Shown here in pieces: positions 23,618-34,887 of a DNA stretch of 64,000 bases. A program made the position numbers and the translations under genes. This DNA comes from Diphasiastrum complanatum (Eukaryota; Streptophyta; Lycopodiopsida; Lycopodiales; Lycopodiaceae), in NCBI GenBank assembly GCA_029204225.1, contig CM055108.1:24203670-24267669 (forward strand), read 5' to 3'. Below the pieces are notes generated by a model. It saw only the letters and a program-made list of their open reading frames with translations. It made no database searches and had not been told where the DNA came from. The number at the start of each line of letters is the position of its first letter. Positions within the stretch are counted from its first letter, which is position 1.

Positions 23618-24116
23618 CTCAAGAACAAGCATGATCAAGGAGCTCAAAGGATGCACCAAAACTCATGGAGGCTCTTCTCATTTGGACATGGAGTAGGTAC
23701 ATTACACAAAAATCTCCTCTTCTCAAAGAGATAATCTCTTAAATAGGCAAGAGAGCTCCTTAGGTGACATCCTAGTAAAATTTCCACATTTCACAATTAC
23801 AAGTGGAATAATGCTCTCTACTAGAGGTCACCATCAAAAGGTGGCTCAACTACTTTCTTTAAGAGGAGTCTACTTGCATTTATTACTTTGCCTAGAAATA
23901 CTAGTTCCTACATGGTCATTCCATCTTCTAGAATTCACCATGAGGCTTACACAGTTCTTGCTTGTCATTACTAACTAGTATTCCTCGGCTCTCAATCTTC
24001 GTTCATCTCGTCTTCTCAGAGATCTTCTCGGTCTAAGGTGAGAGGTGTGAAAAGGGTGGATCTTGAATGGATCCAAACTCAACATCTTGATCTTCCAATA
24101 AAACATCAAGGACTTT
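23618..24116 (-). other. Flanking repeat and decayed coding tail
   Basis: 23618-23700 continues the repeat that hosts solo LTR C. On the minus strand 24105-23975 reads as a basic tail (DPFKIHPFHTSHLRPRRSLR) in a frame different from the 400-codon ORF above it. It may be that ORF's frameshifted end. No domain was recognised. Confidence 0.4.
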
Positions 24117-25319
24117 TCATTTATAAACATCTTCAGATCTGAACCTCTGAAGATACTCCCTCTCAAACACATGATTAACATCCCACAAGATCTCATCATT
24201 GCTTGATTTCAACCTTTCACTATAGTTAGTGGAAACAATGTCACCATCATAAACCAAAAGATAGATTTCTACAATTCTATCCAACATGAAGTAGAGTAGA
24301 TGAAGTTGAGTATCAAACCTAATCAAACCAGCCCATTTGAGATCAAAGCAAACCTCAATGAGCTCACCAATGAGATCTTCCTTGCCTTGGAGAAATTGCC
24401 ACTTGAGTTGCTCCATGTAGTCTTCTTCATCCAACCTTTTGCCATCTTGATCATGCATGAACACTCCACCAAAATCATAGCAACCTTTGATTTGATGAAG
24501 AGATGTAAGATCCATGCCTTGAATCTTCCCAAGAGTCACTCTTCCTTTGCCCTTTCCTTCACAAGACTCTCTCTTAATGATCACACCACAAAAGTTAGCA
24601 ATCTCCCTCTTGATAGTTGCATCATAAGAAATGGAAGATTCTTGAACATTAGAAGCCATGAAAAGAATACATAGTTCCTTCAACATACGAATGATTGAAG
24701 TACTTTTTCTTGTCAAACCTGGACTTCTAATCAATGATATAGGTAATGATAATGAACCCTCACTATCATTCACAAAAGCATCATTCAAAGTACATCCTAC
24801 TTTGAACACTTCACATTCATCTCTCCCTTTTGACTTGAGATCTTCCTCACCAAGTCTCACGATAGAACTTTTTGATCTACTTTCTTTATGAATACATGTG
24901 ACACCACTTGTTTCACAAATGACTTTTTTGGACTCATCACATAAAGATACAAAAGAAACTTTTTCTTCAATCATGCTCAAAGCACCATCTCTTTCCAAAT
25001 GAGTAAGTAAGTCATTGGCAATAACCAGTTCCAAAGAAGAGTTTTCATCACCTCGATTGATGAAGTTAGCTCTCTTCTTACCTTTTTCATTTTTGCACTT
25101 GCCATGTAGTTCCATTGAAGAGCCACCAAGACTTGGAAATCTATGAGTACAAGAGTTCAAACATGATACTAATTTAGCACCACCAGACTCCATTTGACTA
25201 GTAGGTAGCACTAGTCCATCTTCAAGATCCAATGGATCCAAAACATTGATCATAGATTCACCAAAAGTTGCCAAGTTAGCATAGCAATAACTATCTTCAG
25301 GAAGCTCATTAGATCTCAA
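24117..25319 (-). CDS. Unrecognised 400-codon ORF downstream of a copia gag fragment
   Basis: Open for 400 codons on the minus strand with no stop, which is striking among so many broken frames. It follows the end of a copia gag/protease region (25320-25540) in a shifted frame, at the place where integrase would be expected. It has no HHCC or DD35E motif and no RT motif. Composition is mixed and soluble: acidic near the start (DPLDLEDGL), Lys/Ser-rich in the middle (KCKNEKGKKRANFINRGDEN), and amphipathic at the end (GKEDLIGELIEVCFDLKWAG, FEREYLQRFRSEDV). No initiating ATG opens it, as it is open from a TTG. It may be an accessory ORF of a pol-less copia family or captured host sequence. Confidence 0.5.
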   Translation of the reverse strand: MRSNELPEDSYCYANLATFGESMINVLDPLDLEDGLVLPTSQMESGGAKLVSCLNSCTHRFPSLGGSSMELHGKCKNEKGKKRANFINRGDENSSLELVIANDLLTHLERDGALSMIEEKVSFVSLCDESKKVICETSGVTCIHKESRSKSSIVRLGEEDLKSKGRDECEVFKVGCTLNDAFVNDSEGSLSLPISLIRSPGLTRKSTSIIRMLKELCILFMASNVQESSISYDATIKREIANFCGVIIKRESCEGKGKGRVTLGKIQGMDLTSLHQIKGCYDFGGVFMHDQDGKRLDEEDYMEQLKWQFLQGKEDLIGELIEVCFDLKWAGLIRFDTQLHLLYFMLDRIVEIYLLVYDGDIVSTNYSERLKSSNDEILWDVNHVFEREYLQRFRSEDVYK

Positions 25320-25545
25320 CCTAGATCTAGCATAAGAAGTTCTTTAGACTTTGCATAAGATCTACCAATCTTATTGATGCTAGGGATTGACTTTTGAAAG
25401 TTGAGAGAACCACCAACATCCATTTCATTCCTCTTCTTAGACATAATAAATGCATCAAGCTTGCAAAGTCTACCTTGTCTATTGCCCATAGCAATCAAGA
25501 CATCTCCCTTAGTAATGAAGCAAACATCCCCAACAAACTTTGACT
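25320..25545 (-). pseudogene. Copia gag-pre-integrase fragment
   Basis: The minus strand reads KFVGDVCFITKGDVLIAMGN then RQGRLCKLDAFIMSKKRNEM. This is the segment after the protease in copia polyproteins, matching the GVCFILKNDVCIAKGFKHGR block of element B. It ends at LMLDLG and a stop. The upstream protease and gag are missing, because at about 25545 the sequence switches to a plus-strand RT. Confidence 0.75.
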
Positions 25546-26843
25546 ATGAAGAAACCTTTGCTCCTGTAGCAAAGATGGTGACAATAAGAATCATAATCTC
25601 TCTTGCCTTATTTTTTAAGTGGAAATTGTATCAACTTGATGTCTCCAACACTTTTTTGAATGGCTATCTTGAGGAGGAGATATACATGGAACAACCTCAA
25701 GGATTCATCAAGGATAAATCTAAGGTGTGTTTGCTATTTAGAAGTCTTTATGGCTTGAAGCAAGCACCTAGATCATGGTATTCAAGACTCAACAACTTTC
25801 TACTCTCATTAGGATTTGTGCTTAGTGACTATGATCCTTCTATGTACTTAAAGTTTGATGGTAGTAATATTGTCATTCTTCTAATCTATGTAGATGACAT
25901 TATTTTTAGTGGAAGTTGTTTGATGCCAGTTCAAGAAACTAAGGATGCATTAGGAGGAGAATTTAAAATGCAAGATCTAGGAGAGCTCCATTACATTTTA
26001 GGCCTTGAGATTGATTTTCATGAAGAGATGCTTTTATTTGTCAATCTAGATATGTCTTTTTTATCTTGAGAAAATTCAATATGCAAAGGCATAGATACTC
26101 CCATGGAGCAACATGTAAAAGACCCTATTAAAGGTGATGAAAGATCCTTCGAGGACATCACACTTTATAGGAGTCTTATAGGCTCCTTAATTTGGCTTAC
26201 TATCACTAGACCCGATTTGAGCTATTGTGTGCACAAATTGAGTCAATTTATGCAAGATCCTAAGATCCAACATTGGAAGATGGCCAAGAGAGTTCTAAGA
26301 TATGTATCTTCTACTCAAGATTATGGTTTATTGTACAATAATGAAGATCTAACCATTGTTGGCTACTCGGATTCCGATTTTGCAAGTGATAAAATGGATC
26401 GAAAGTCCAGTAATGCATATACTATCTTTCTTGGAGGCAATCTTGTGTCTTGGCTTTCAAAGAAGCAAGATACCATATCTCTATCTTCTTGTGAGGCCAA
26501 GTACAAAGCACTCACTACAACAACTAAAGAGGTGCTTTGGATCAAGAGGTTAATCATGGAGCTAAAATGCATCAAAGAGGATGATCTTCCCTTAATCAAG
26601 TGTGACAACATATCGGCCCAAGCTCTTGCAAACAATCCAATTTTTCATGCAAGAAGCAAGCATATAGAAGTGGCACACCATTTTGTAAGGGAAAACCTCA
26701 TTGGAGGGGAAATCAACTTGGAACATGTCGACACATCTTCATGTATTGCTGATCTTCTCACAAAGCCACTTTGCAAAAGTGCCTTCTCAAAGCATAGATC
26801 TAATCTTGGTCTTATCTCAAGATCGATGCTTGATCCACATTAG
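25546..26843 (+). pseudogene. Copia RT-RNase H, 5' truncated
   Basis: It begins inside RT at FDYEETFAPVAKMVTIR and carries the catalytic blocks QLDVSNTFLNGYLEEEIYM, RSLYGLKQAPRSWYSRL and LLIYVDDIIFSGS (YVDD intact), ending LGELHYILGLEIDF with a stop at 26069. The RNase H half follows in one frame, 26103-26843: ITRPDLSYCVHKLSQFMQDP, VGYSDSDFASDKMDRKSS, LSSCEAKYKAL and HARSKHIEVAHHFVRENLIG. Then comes a polypurine tract GGAGGAG ending at 26861. The first conserved RT block is missing at the junction near 25545. The frame is largely preserved. Confidence 0.9.
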
Positions 26844-26861
26844 ATACATTTTTAGGAGGAG

Positions 26862-27566
26862 TGTTGAAATATTGGAAAAATCTATCTAATGTTGTAAGTA
26901 GGGGTCCTAAAAATGCCAAAGATGAATTGAGCTCTTTTGGCTTAGTAAAGACTCATCTTAGAATAAAATATTCAAGGTAGGTAGAAGTAGAAACTCAAGC
27001 TACCATAAGAATTGCCATTTGTACTTTGCAACCCACATTTAATGCATGGAAATACTAGGTGGCACAATTAGACATATTGAGGTGGCTTGAAAAAGTCTAG
27101 ATAGCTTGAGAGGTGGATTCATAACTTGAATTCAACTCAAAGTAGGAGGAGATTCCATGGATCTATATATATGTGATGTACTCTCATTGAGAAGATGATG
27201 TTTTTTGTGTGTAATGCAAATTTGGAGACTAAGCTCTTTGTGCCCTCTCTCTCTACTCGAGTCTGTACATTCATATTCTCTCTCTAGCCGAGTTGAGGCA
27301 TCTATTGTACTTAGTTTCATATTTTGTTGATAGATCTTGCTTGTAACACAATTCAAAAGTACATGTGTAGGGCATCCCACGTGTGTGAATTTTACATGAA
27401 ACTCTTTGATCATTATTTTTTATTATTCTTGCTTGGATGTGTAGAAATTGTCAAGTGAAAGCTAGATTTGGATGCTAGTTTGAAGATAGATCAACATACG
27501 AAGTTACCAATCACTCTTATTGATCTTTTGTGGATCAAATTGAGTCATATTTTTTTATTTTTGACA
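26862..27566 (+). mobile_element. 3' LTR (family D) of the preceding copia fragment
   Basis: It starts TGTTGAAATATTGG immediately after the polypurine tract and ends ATTTTTGACA. The final ~190 bp match the LTR at 14907-15570, while the 5' halves differ. A TATATATATG motif near 27163 may be its TATA box. It inserted beside, or in, the Penelope-like sequence that follows. Confidence 0.85.
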
Positions 27567-27599
27567 AACACTATGGTAGAATCGAGGAATAAACAGATA

Positions 27600-28860
27600 A
27601 CATTGATAATGCCTTGACTGTTACTAAGCATACTTTTTCTAATATACTGCCAGATGACCTTCTAGGACAAGAAGATTTACCATTTCTTCTTTGCACTTTT
27701 AAAGCACATAAAAATACCTTCAGATGGATTACAAATGCACATGACTGCTACTTTTCAAAGGTGGCCACATTTCTTTCTGGAGCTCTTGGTATTTTGTCTC
27801 CACTCTTTGGAGGGGACAGTTGCCGCCTTAAGACACATTCATACCGGAGTTATCTCAATATGGAATACCAACCTATTCTGGCAGTGTGACTCATTCACTG
27901 ATTTCTATCTTAATGTGCCGAATAAGATCACTTCTATGGGGTCCATTGACATCTCTAAGTGTTATGAAAACATCCCTCTTAATGGCCCGGATGGACTTAA
28001 GACTATTATACAGAAAATGATAGTGTATGCTTTCAAATTTAGCAAGAATGAAAATCTTGCCTATAAGTGGAAATCTAATTTTGAGGATTGTAAATGGAAA
28101 TGGATTAGCAAACCTACTGATAAGTGGTCTCATATGGACAAGTTACTAAATTGCCAATGGAATGATTTACTAATTGACCATTGAGTTGTGAGACTCGGAA
28201 ACAAAGCTTGGAGGCAAGTTTGTGGCATACCCATGGGCTTTGCATGTTCCCCTACGTGGTGTAATTGGTACTTGTCATTTTATGAATTACAGTTTATGAA
28301 AGGACTTGCCAAACTTGGAAAGATTGAATATGTACAGGCGTTCAAGTATACCTTTCGATATATAGATGACATCCGTTTTATTAATAATCCCGTTTTTATT
28401 TCTAGATAAAGAACAACCACGTACCAATGATAATGCTAAATGGATTTATCCTCTGGAGTATTTGACCATCAAAAGCGAAGAGACTAATGGCAATATGGTA
28501 AACTTTTTGAATGTTACTACTACCTTTGATTCTGAGTCTGGCATTTTTTATATGAAAAAGTTTGACAAAAGGAAAGAACTATCGTTTCCATTTTTCCAAT
28601 TCATTCACTTGGCATCCACCAATAGAACCGATCTTTAACTCTTATAAAGTTATCATTGCACAGATTATTGCTGCTATGTATTATTGTAGCGATCAAATTG
28701 TTTTTATTAATGAAGTCAATGACATTGTTTTGGCATTTCAAAAAAATGGCTTAATGAAGTAATCTAGCATGGGCATCTACGCAATGCAATAGACATTGCA
28801 TTTGCATGGAAAATGATGAGGAAATGTACTCTAATTTTCTCCACAACTAGAAAGATTGTC
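27600..28860 (+). pseudogene. Penelope-like element (PLE) reverse transcriptase remnant
   Basis: A reverse transcriptase distinct from the copia and gypsy enzymes. In order, across three frames: TFRWITNAHDCYFSKVATFL; SMGSIDISKCYENIPL (motif A with the catalytic Asp); VCGIPMGFACSPTWCNWYLS (the GIPMG..xSP motif B typical of PLEs); FKYTFRYIDDIRFINN (motif C as YIDD); and then MVNFLNVTTTF, KKFDKRKELSFPF, and SYKVIIAQIIAAMYY. The order and the spacing DKR...FPF...S(Q) are those of Penelope-like RTs. Frameshifts lie near 27812, 28400 and 28610, and a TGA at 28182-28184. No GIY-YIG endonuclease was seen downstream, so it may belong to the endonuclease-lacking type or be 3' truncated. Confidence 0.8.
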
Positions 28861-30032
28861 AAAGGTATGAAAAATTTCCAGTTGTTGATACACCGCAACA
28901 CATTCCAGCAAGTACATCGAGAGAGAAAGAATTTTAGAATATGAGGTCTTCAAGGGAATACTCCCTATGCCTTCAATATTGCATTCTTGGTCATTTGTTG
29001 TATAGATAGTCTTCTTAGCTCCTCCATAAGGCATAATAGATGTGGACTCCTTGGAGCTACACATACATGAAGATGCTCCATTATCAATGTACCAAGATCC
29101 ATCCTTATTGAAAGGTGTAGATGAGAAACTAGAGACCATAAGAGATTCCTCTCCATCACTTGCAATAGAGTCTTCTTTCTCATTTGAAAGGTTGGCTTGC
29201 TTGAATTGATTCTTCTTCTTGAAGCAATTTGTATCATAGCCATCTTGCCACAAAAGAAATATTTGATATTCTTCTTCTTCTTCTTTGAGGTAGAAGCATG
29301 AGAGGTGTCATCCTCCTCTCCATCTTGGTCTTTATCTTTCGCTTTGTCCTTGGAGAAGTGTTGGTGTTGCTTTTTGCTCCTCCCTTTGTGCTTGGAAAAA
29401 AGAGCTTTGCCATCACCATTATGGTTGAGTGATAACTTCTCCATCCTTAATAGCTTTGTTCTCATGCCTTGATTATTCAGCCATTAGCACTCCTTGCAAA
29501 GCCTCCAAAGTAGGTAGATCCTCCTTGATGGCATAGGATTGGACAAGGTTATCATACTCATCTCTCAAGCTATTTAGTATGACTTGGGATAGCTCACTTT
29601 GATTTATAGATCCTCCAATGCAAGCAAGCTCCCTATGAGCATCTTTCACACTCAACACATAATTAGTGGCACTCTCATCACTCTTTTGAGAACTTTGGAA
29701 GATTTGATTTCTAAGAGTGAGGAGTCTTGAGGTATTCTTGGCATCATAGATGCTTTGAGAGTATCCCAAACATCCTTGGCCAATGTGCAAGCACCAATCT
29801 CCCTCAAAATCTCATTGGAGACATTCATTTTGATATAATGGAGAGCCATCCTAGCTCTCTTCTTATACTTTTGTACTTCTTGAAGGACTTGAGGCTCCTC
29901 CTCAATCCCAAGTAGAATGTCCATCACATCTAGAGGTGTTAGAATTGACTCCATTCTCAACTTCCGAATGAAATAGCTGGAAGTAGATAGCCTTTCACTA
30001 GATTCCAACAGATAAGAACCCATAGATGCCAT
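28861..30032 (-). pseudogene. Copia gag-protease remnant (element K)
   Basis: The minus strand starts MASMGSYLLESSERLSTSSY at 30032. UBN2 blocks follow: RMALHYIKMNVSNEILREIG, SRLLTLRNQIFQSSQKSDES, LSQVILNSLRDEYDNLVQSY and LEALQGVLMAE. Next come a Lys/Asp-rich stretch, a broken zinc knuckle (FFCGKM then GYDTNCF in another frame) and the protease motif WYIDNGASSCM near 29090. At least three frameshifts are present. It ends where the Penelope-like sequence begins, so pol is missing. Confidence 0.85.
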
Positions 30033-31416
30033 GTAATAGTGAAGACTACTTGAAAATTGGACAAGAAAATGTTGCTCTTTCTCTCACTATAGGATCCAAT
30101 AATGGTGTACTACCAACTCCTATGCAAGATCTTGCAACAAAGTGTGAGATGGACCTCACTAGCTTTTCCAATCTCTCTTGATCTAGACCAATCTCACATC
30201 AATTGATGAAGTATGGGCTAAGTCTGGGTCAAGCTATCTTTTTCATGTGTGACACACTCCAAGAATCCACAAATCACTCAAATAAAAGCCAATTATTGTA
30301 TGAAAGAAAGTGGGTATGACCTCAAAATGATGACTAGATCTCAAGAAAATATGATTGGCAAGCCTAGAATTGAGATTTTTGATCAAACAAGCATGATAGA
30401 GCCAAAAGTAAAAGTGTCCAACCAGGTTGGGTGCCCTACCCACCTTGATTCAATTGATTACAACTTTTGATTGGGATATCTACACAAACTAGACTCAAAT
30501 AGCTTTAAAACTAGCTATCAGGCTCTAGATTTGGATCAAACATGGAAGAGAACCACCAAATTGAATTGGGCTATCCTTCACATGTGTCTGAGCAAGAAAA
30601 TCTGTACAATGTCAAAAATGGTTCAATCCTTATGATGATGAACCCTTTTGATCCAAATTTGCTTGAGATGCATGGGAGATACAAACTACTCTCTCTAGAT
30701 CTTGATTTTCATGAAATTTGTGGAACTTTCGATGAAACAAGCATCAAACACTTAGGTAGGCTCTGATACCATGTGAAATTTCACATGTGTGGGAATGCCC
30801 TAATGTGTGTGAATGATCTCCTAAGCAAAGCTTATGCACTTGAGATCAATACTAGATTGAAATCCAAGATCTAGATCAAAATCCAAGGCAAAGAGGCAAC
30901 GATAGATGCATAGATTGATAACCAAAGTGTTTTCACATATAAGAGAAGTACTTAAAACTAAGTAAAATTAAGCTCCTCTCCTCGAGTAGAGAGAGAATAT
31001 ACCAATTGGTCTTGGGTAGAGAGAGAAGGTAATACACGCAAAAACTTGACTACACTCAAATTTGCTCAAAACCTCAATTTCATAATGATTGGTAGAGAGA
31101 GTACATATAAAACTCATGGAGAGCTATGCTTACTTCCTATTGGAACCCTAATCCTAGCCACTCTAATGCTATTGGATGAGTGATACATCCATCTTGCAAT
31201 TCTATTGGACCCTTCATGAGGATTTCTCAATTTTGATTGGACCCCTTGACCAAAGCCAACACTTTGACTTGATCACTCATCAAATTATATTAACACAAGT
31301 TTCACAAGCCTATTCACAAGCCTAACTAGCTCGAGATTGCATCATAAGCTACTTTTGGCCAAATTGTGGCTTTACATGTGAAATTGACAATTTTTTTGCC
31401 AATTTTGGCCCTATCA
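30033..31416 (-). mobile_element. Leader, primer site and 5' LTR of element K
   Basis: Upstream of gag on the minus strand is a non-coding leader, then the reversed primer site GCTCTGATACCA at 30760-30771. The LTR (plus orientation TGTGAAATTTCACATGTG...) runs from 30772 to about 31416 (GGCCCTATCA) or 31427 (CTCCTACACA). The right boundary is uncertain. A right-hand target duplication could not be assigned. Confidence 0.75.
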
Positions 31417-32330
31417 AACTCCTACACAAAGATGCTTGACATAAAAACTTAGCAAACCCCTAAAGCTATGATAGATAACTTTTTATAACTTTCACATGCA
31501 TTGTTTCCAATCTCTGAGGGCGGCCTTGGCTTGAGATAACTCATGATAAACCTGAAGGTGATATCGATCAAACGCCTCTTGGTAGCCCACCAGTGTTTAC
31601 CTAAAAAGATGCACCTACTGGGTCAGAAAATCTCTCATACTGGGTGAGCAGTCTGTTGGTTGACACTGGCTGGATGAGCCACTTTGTTTTCTCCTAATGG
31701 AGGGCTTAGACCTCTACTCCGAGGCACTAGTTCTCTGTTTCGACCACTAATAGTTGGCCTGGAGCGGGGCTAGCTGCTACTATGCGTATTGTTGAGCTTC
31801 TTGGACTTTGGCTACCAAGTCTATTACTCATTTGTAGAGGGCCTTGATCTACTCTTGGAGGCTTATCTCGTTCTTTTGGAGCTTCAGAACCTGATCCTTT
31901 TCTACCTACTCGTGTTGCTGCGCCACTTGCAGGTCTTGTGGAGCTGTGTGAGCTCCACTCGTAGCTTCGTGTTGCTCGTCGCTAATTCAATCATGTGGTT
32001 GTCCAAGGTGGATTTGATTGCTACTAGACCCTGGAGTAGAGAGCCCAAGTGCTAGTAGGCCGTGGTGATGTCTTAAGGAACGGACGGTGCTAAAGTACTG
32101 GCTAGGCCTGGTTGAGGTGCGGCCCTTGGTGCATTGTTGTGGTTCTTGTCTTCTACCAAAATTTCATGTTCCACCAGATCCTCTGGTGCAGTTGGATCAG
32201 CATGCAAAGGTGATGCTATAAACTCAATTATTTGAAATGTGTCATCGTCCAATGGTTTATCAGACAACATTTTGAGTTGACGGAGCAGTGTTGTCTGATT
32301 TTGGGTATGACATGGAATGTTCTAGAATAT
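31417..32330 (-). pseudogene. Decayed coiled-coil, gag-like gene of unknown family
   Basis: The minus strand opens with MLSDKPLDDDTFQIIEFIAS (32270-32073) and runs to a Pro/Ala-rich stretch and a stop. It then continues in shifted frames as a probable coiled coil (IKSTLDNHMIELATSNTKLR; VEKDQVLKLQKNEISLQE; VIDLVAKVQEAQQYA) and ends LVGYQEAFDRYHLQVYHELS near 31520. Several of the stops are TAG where the reading suggests Gln (CAG). The family was not recognised. A retroelement gag is possible from the layout, but this is inference. Confidence 0.4.
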
Positions 32331-32601
32331 GGCAACAGGCTTCTAGAATAAGCCCAAACACTACACGCATGATGTAGAGAGTCGAAGTAAGGAAGTGGCA
32401 AAAGTCATTAGATTGAGGATAGATCATAGGTTGATCAAGATTCCATGATTCTATGTGTTGATTTGCTTGGTATAAGTGCTAGAAGAGAACTTTTGAGATA
32501 GTTTCAAATCTTGGTGATTGTTTTTTAAAGCATTTGTTGTTGTTCAAAGGAGTGCTTTGTGCATTGAAACAGGTTGAAAAAGAAGATCAGGTCATTGCTA
32601 C

Positions 32602-33085
32602 ATGGCAACCTCAATTGGAGTCCTGTTGGAAGCCAATGATAGGCTTACCTCAAGCAACTATTCATTGTGAAAAGTGAGGATGGAGTCACGTCTTGAGATG
32701 AATGATGTTTTGGATATTGTTGTAGGTTTGGAGGAGAGACCAGCAACACAACAAGATCAAGTGAGGTATGACAAGAGGGCCAAGAAGGCTCTACACATGA
32801 TAAAGATGAATATTACCAATGAACTTCTCAAGGAAGATGGTAAGTGCACATCATCTTTGGAAGCTTGGAATTCATTGAAGAAGCTTTATGAATCCAAGTC
32901 TACTTCTAGAGTGTTGACTCTAAGAAGGCAAATCTTTTCTTTTTTGCAAAAGAATGAAAAAAGTCCAAGTATTGCTATTCAAAAGACTTTGCCAAGTCTG
33001 ATGGATCTTCAAGGGATCTTGATCAATTAAGAATATAGGCTTCAAGCAAGAGATGGATCTACATTGACACTTCAAGAGGATGCTA
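32602..33085 (+). pseudogene. Copia gag remnant (element E')
   Basis: It opens with MATSIGVLLEANDRLTSSNY, then TGA (32668-32670) where copia gags have the conserved Trp of YxxWKxRME. It continues RMESRLEMNDVLDIVVGLEE and ALHMIKMNITNELLKEDG and ends with a short internally deleted stretch (LPSLMDLQGILIN) and a stop. An LTR identical in kind to that of element E follows at once at 33086, so all of pol is deleted. Confidence 0.85.
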
Positions 33086-33753
33086 TGTGAAAATTGTCAA
33101 CATTTCCTAGCTAGTTTGAGGCCTAAATTGGCAATTTTTCTACATAGTTTTGGATCTAACTTTTCACACATGTTAAAGAGGACTAGATACTTTTATTTTA
33201 GTATATATTTCATATTGAAGAAGTCCCAAAAATTCAGGACCTTCGAAATGACAACAAAATCATGTTATTTAGACATATAGGCCAAAATTGGCTATTTTAG
33301 GCTACTGGTGTCCTAAAATTGGGTCCTAAGTTCTAGAGAGAGGAGAGAGAGTCATCTCTCTCACCTATATTAGGCTGAAATTCGTGGAGAATAGGTTGGA
33401 GAAACTTACTGTATTGTTGAGAGAGATCAATAGATCATTGTCACAGTTTCTTCCTCCATTGAGAGCATTGCTTTGTGTATTGTCTTGAAGCTTTTGTGTA
33501 TGATCCTAAGAGGTTTCCAAAAGTGGTAGGCTGCTGTTGGGAGCCCTTTTTGCTACTATTTTTGGTTGCCATTAGTACCTTTTATTAGTTTCTTTTGTCT
33601 CTTGAATGCTTTGTCAAGTTCATGTGTATCAAAGGTAGCATTAGGATGCTTTGCCATTTCTAGCTTTTGTAGCTTGTTGTGCAAAGATCTTAGCCAAGTA
33701 TTTTGGGAGTTTGGATCCATTCAAGATCCACTTTCTCCACATGGTATCAGAGC
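33086..33753 (+). mobile_element. LTR of family E (3' LTR of E' and 5' LTR of E) plus primer site
   Basis: It starts TGTGAAAATTGTCAACATTT and ends CTTTCTCCACA at 33741, followed by a perfect primer site TGGTATCAGAGC (33742-33753). The first ~515 bp recur at 38843. It follows gag of E' on the left and leads element E on the right, so the two elements seem to share one LTR. Confidence 0.85.
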
Positions 33754-34887
33754 TAGTTGGTTGTTAATTTTAATAAGATTTCCATTTATGGTGATATTTG
33801 GATGTTTGATCAAGTTCTAGCATGATTATGCTTTGCATCGTTGATCAAATCTTACTAACCTTTGTTTTGTGAGTTGAACTTGTGGATCAAAAGTATATTT
33901 CAAGTCTGTTAAAGATCAGAGGATGAGAAGAAGCTATTTTGGATCAGATCATAACACCTAATCATTTGTTCATTGTGAGGCTTGTGCATATTCAATACTA
34001 ACAATTTTTTGTTCAATCTATTGTTGACAATCTCCACTTTTGTGGATGAACACTATCCTTTGTGGATGAACACTCTTCTTAAGTGGATGAATCTTCTCCT
34101 TAAGTGGATGACAAATACTCTTTGAGTGATTTTGTATTTCTCCACAAGGCTGAGCAAAGCTCCCACTTGGATGAAAGATCCCCTTTTGGGTGAACAGATT
34201 GTCAGCAATCTTTTGCATAAATTTTGGTGTACTTTGTTGAGCATGTAAGTAGCTCTCCTTATGTAGTTTGATTGGAGCATTTGATGGAAGGTTTTAATTG
34301 TTATGCAAATGTGTCTTCAGGTTCTTAACAGGTTGAGGAACATTCTCATGTGAAGTGATCTTAGATCTACATCTAAACACCAAGATTTGACAAGCTAGTG
34401 AAGCTAGTCTTGTGATTCACTAAGTGTGCTCTTTCATTCACCTCTTAAGCTTGTATTCATCATTTGCTGGAGTTTATAAACTTTTAGAAGTGTGGTTTAC
34501 ATTGGTTTTATAGTCTGAATCAATATCTTAGTGTGTTGATCAAGTTTGTTCAATTCTAGGTATTCTTGGCAGCCTAGTCTTGTGTATTTTCTAAGAATGC
34601 AAGTAACTCTTCACATCGTAACTTGATTTGGTCACTTGCTGGAAAGTTTGAGAGCTTAAGCAAGAGTGTTATTAGGTTGGTTTGAGTTTGTAATCCATTC
34701 TTAGTATGTGCAAAGTGTTGCATGTGTTTCAATCTTCCTTTCTATGCTTGAAAACCAGCCAGGTTCAGGATAGAAATGTTTTAGGGTCCTAGATCTTCTG
34801 AGATCTCCTTAACCATCATTTGTTGAGAGGAAAGTGAGTTCTAGGTGCATTAGGACAGAGCCTAAAAGTTGAAGAATCGTTATATTC
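33754..34887 (+). other. Leader of element E
   Basis: About 1.1 kb of non-coding sequence between the primer site and the gag start. It holds a cluster of imperfect repeats of a TGGATGAACACT/TTAAGTGGATGA unit (34038-34150). No supported gene. Confidence 0.6.

Noticed and set aside
23975-24199. Gypsy polyprotein C-terminus (basic tail with RPRRSLRRRDERR)
   Set aside because: Suggestive composition only. No GPF/Y module or chromodomain could be read nearby.
26363-26635. 90-codon minus-strand frame
   Set aside because: Shadow of the copia RNase H on the plus strand.
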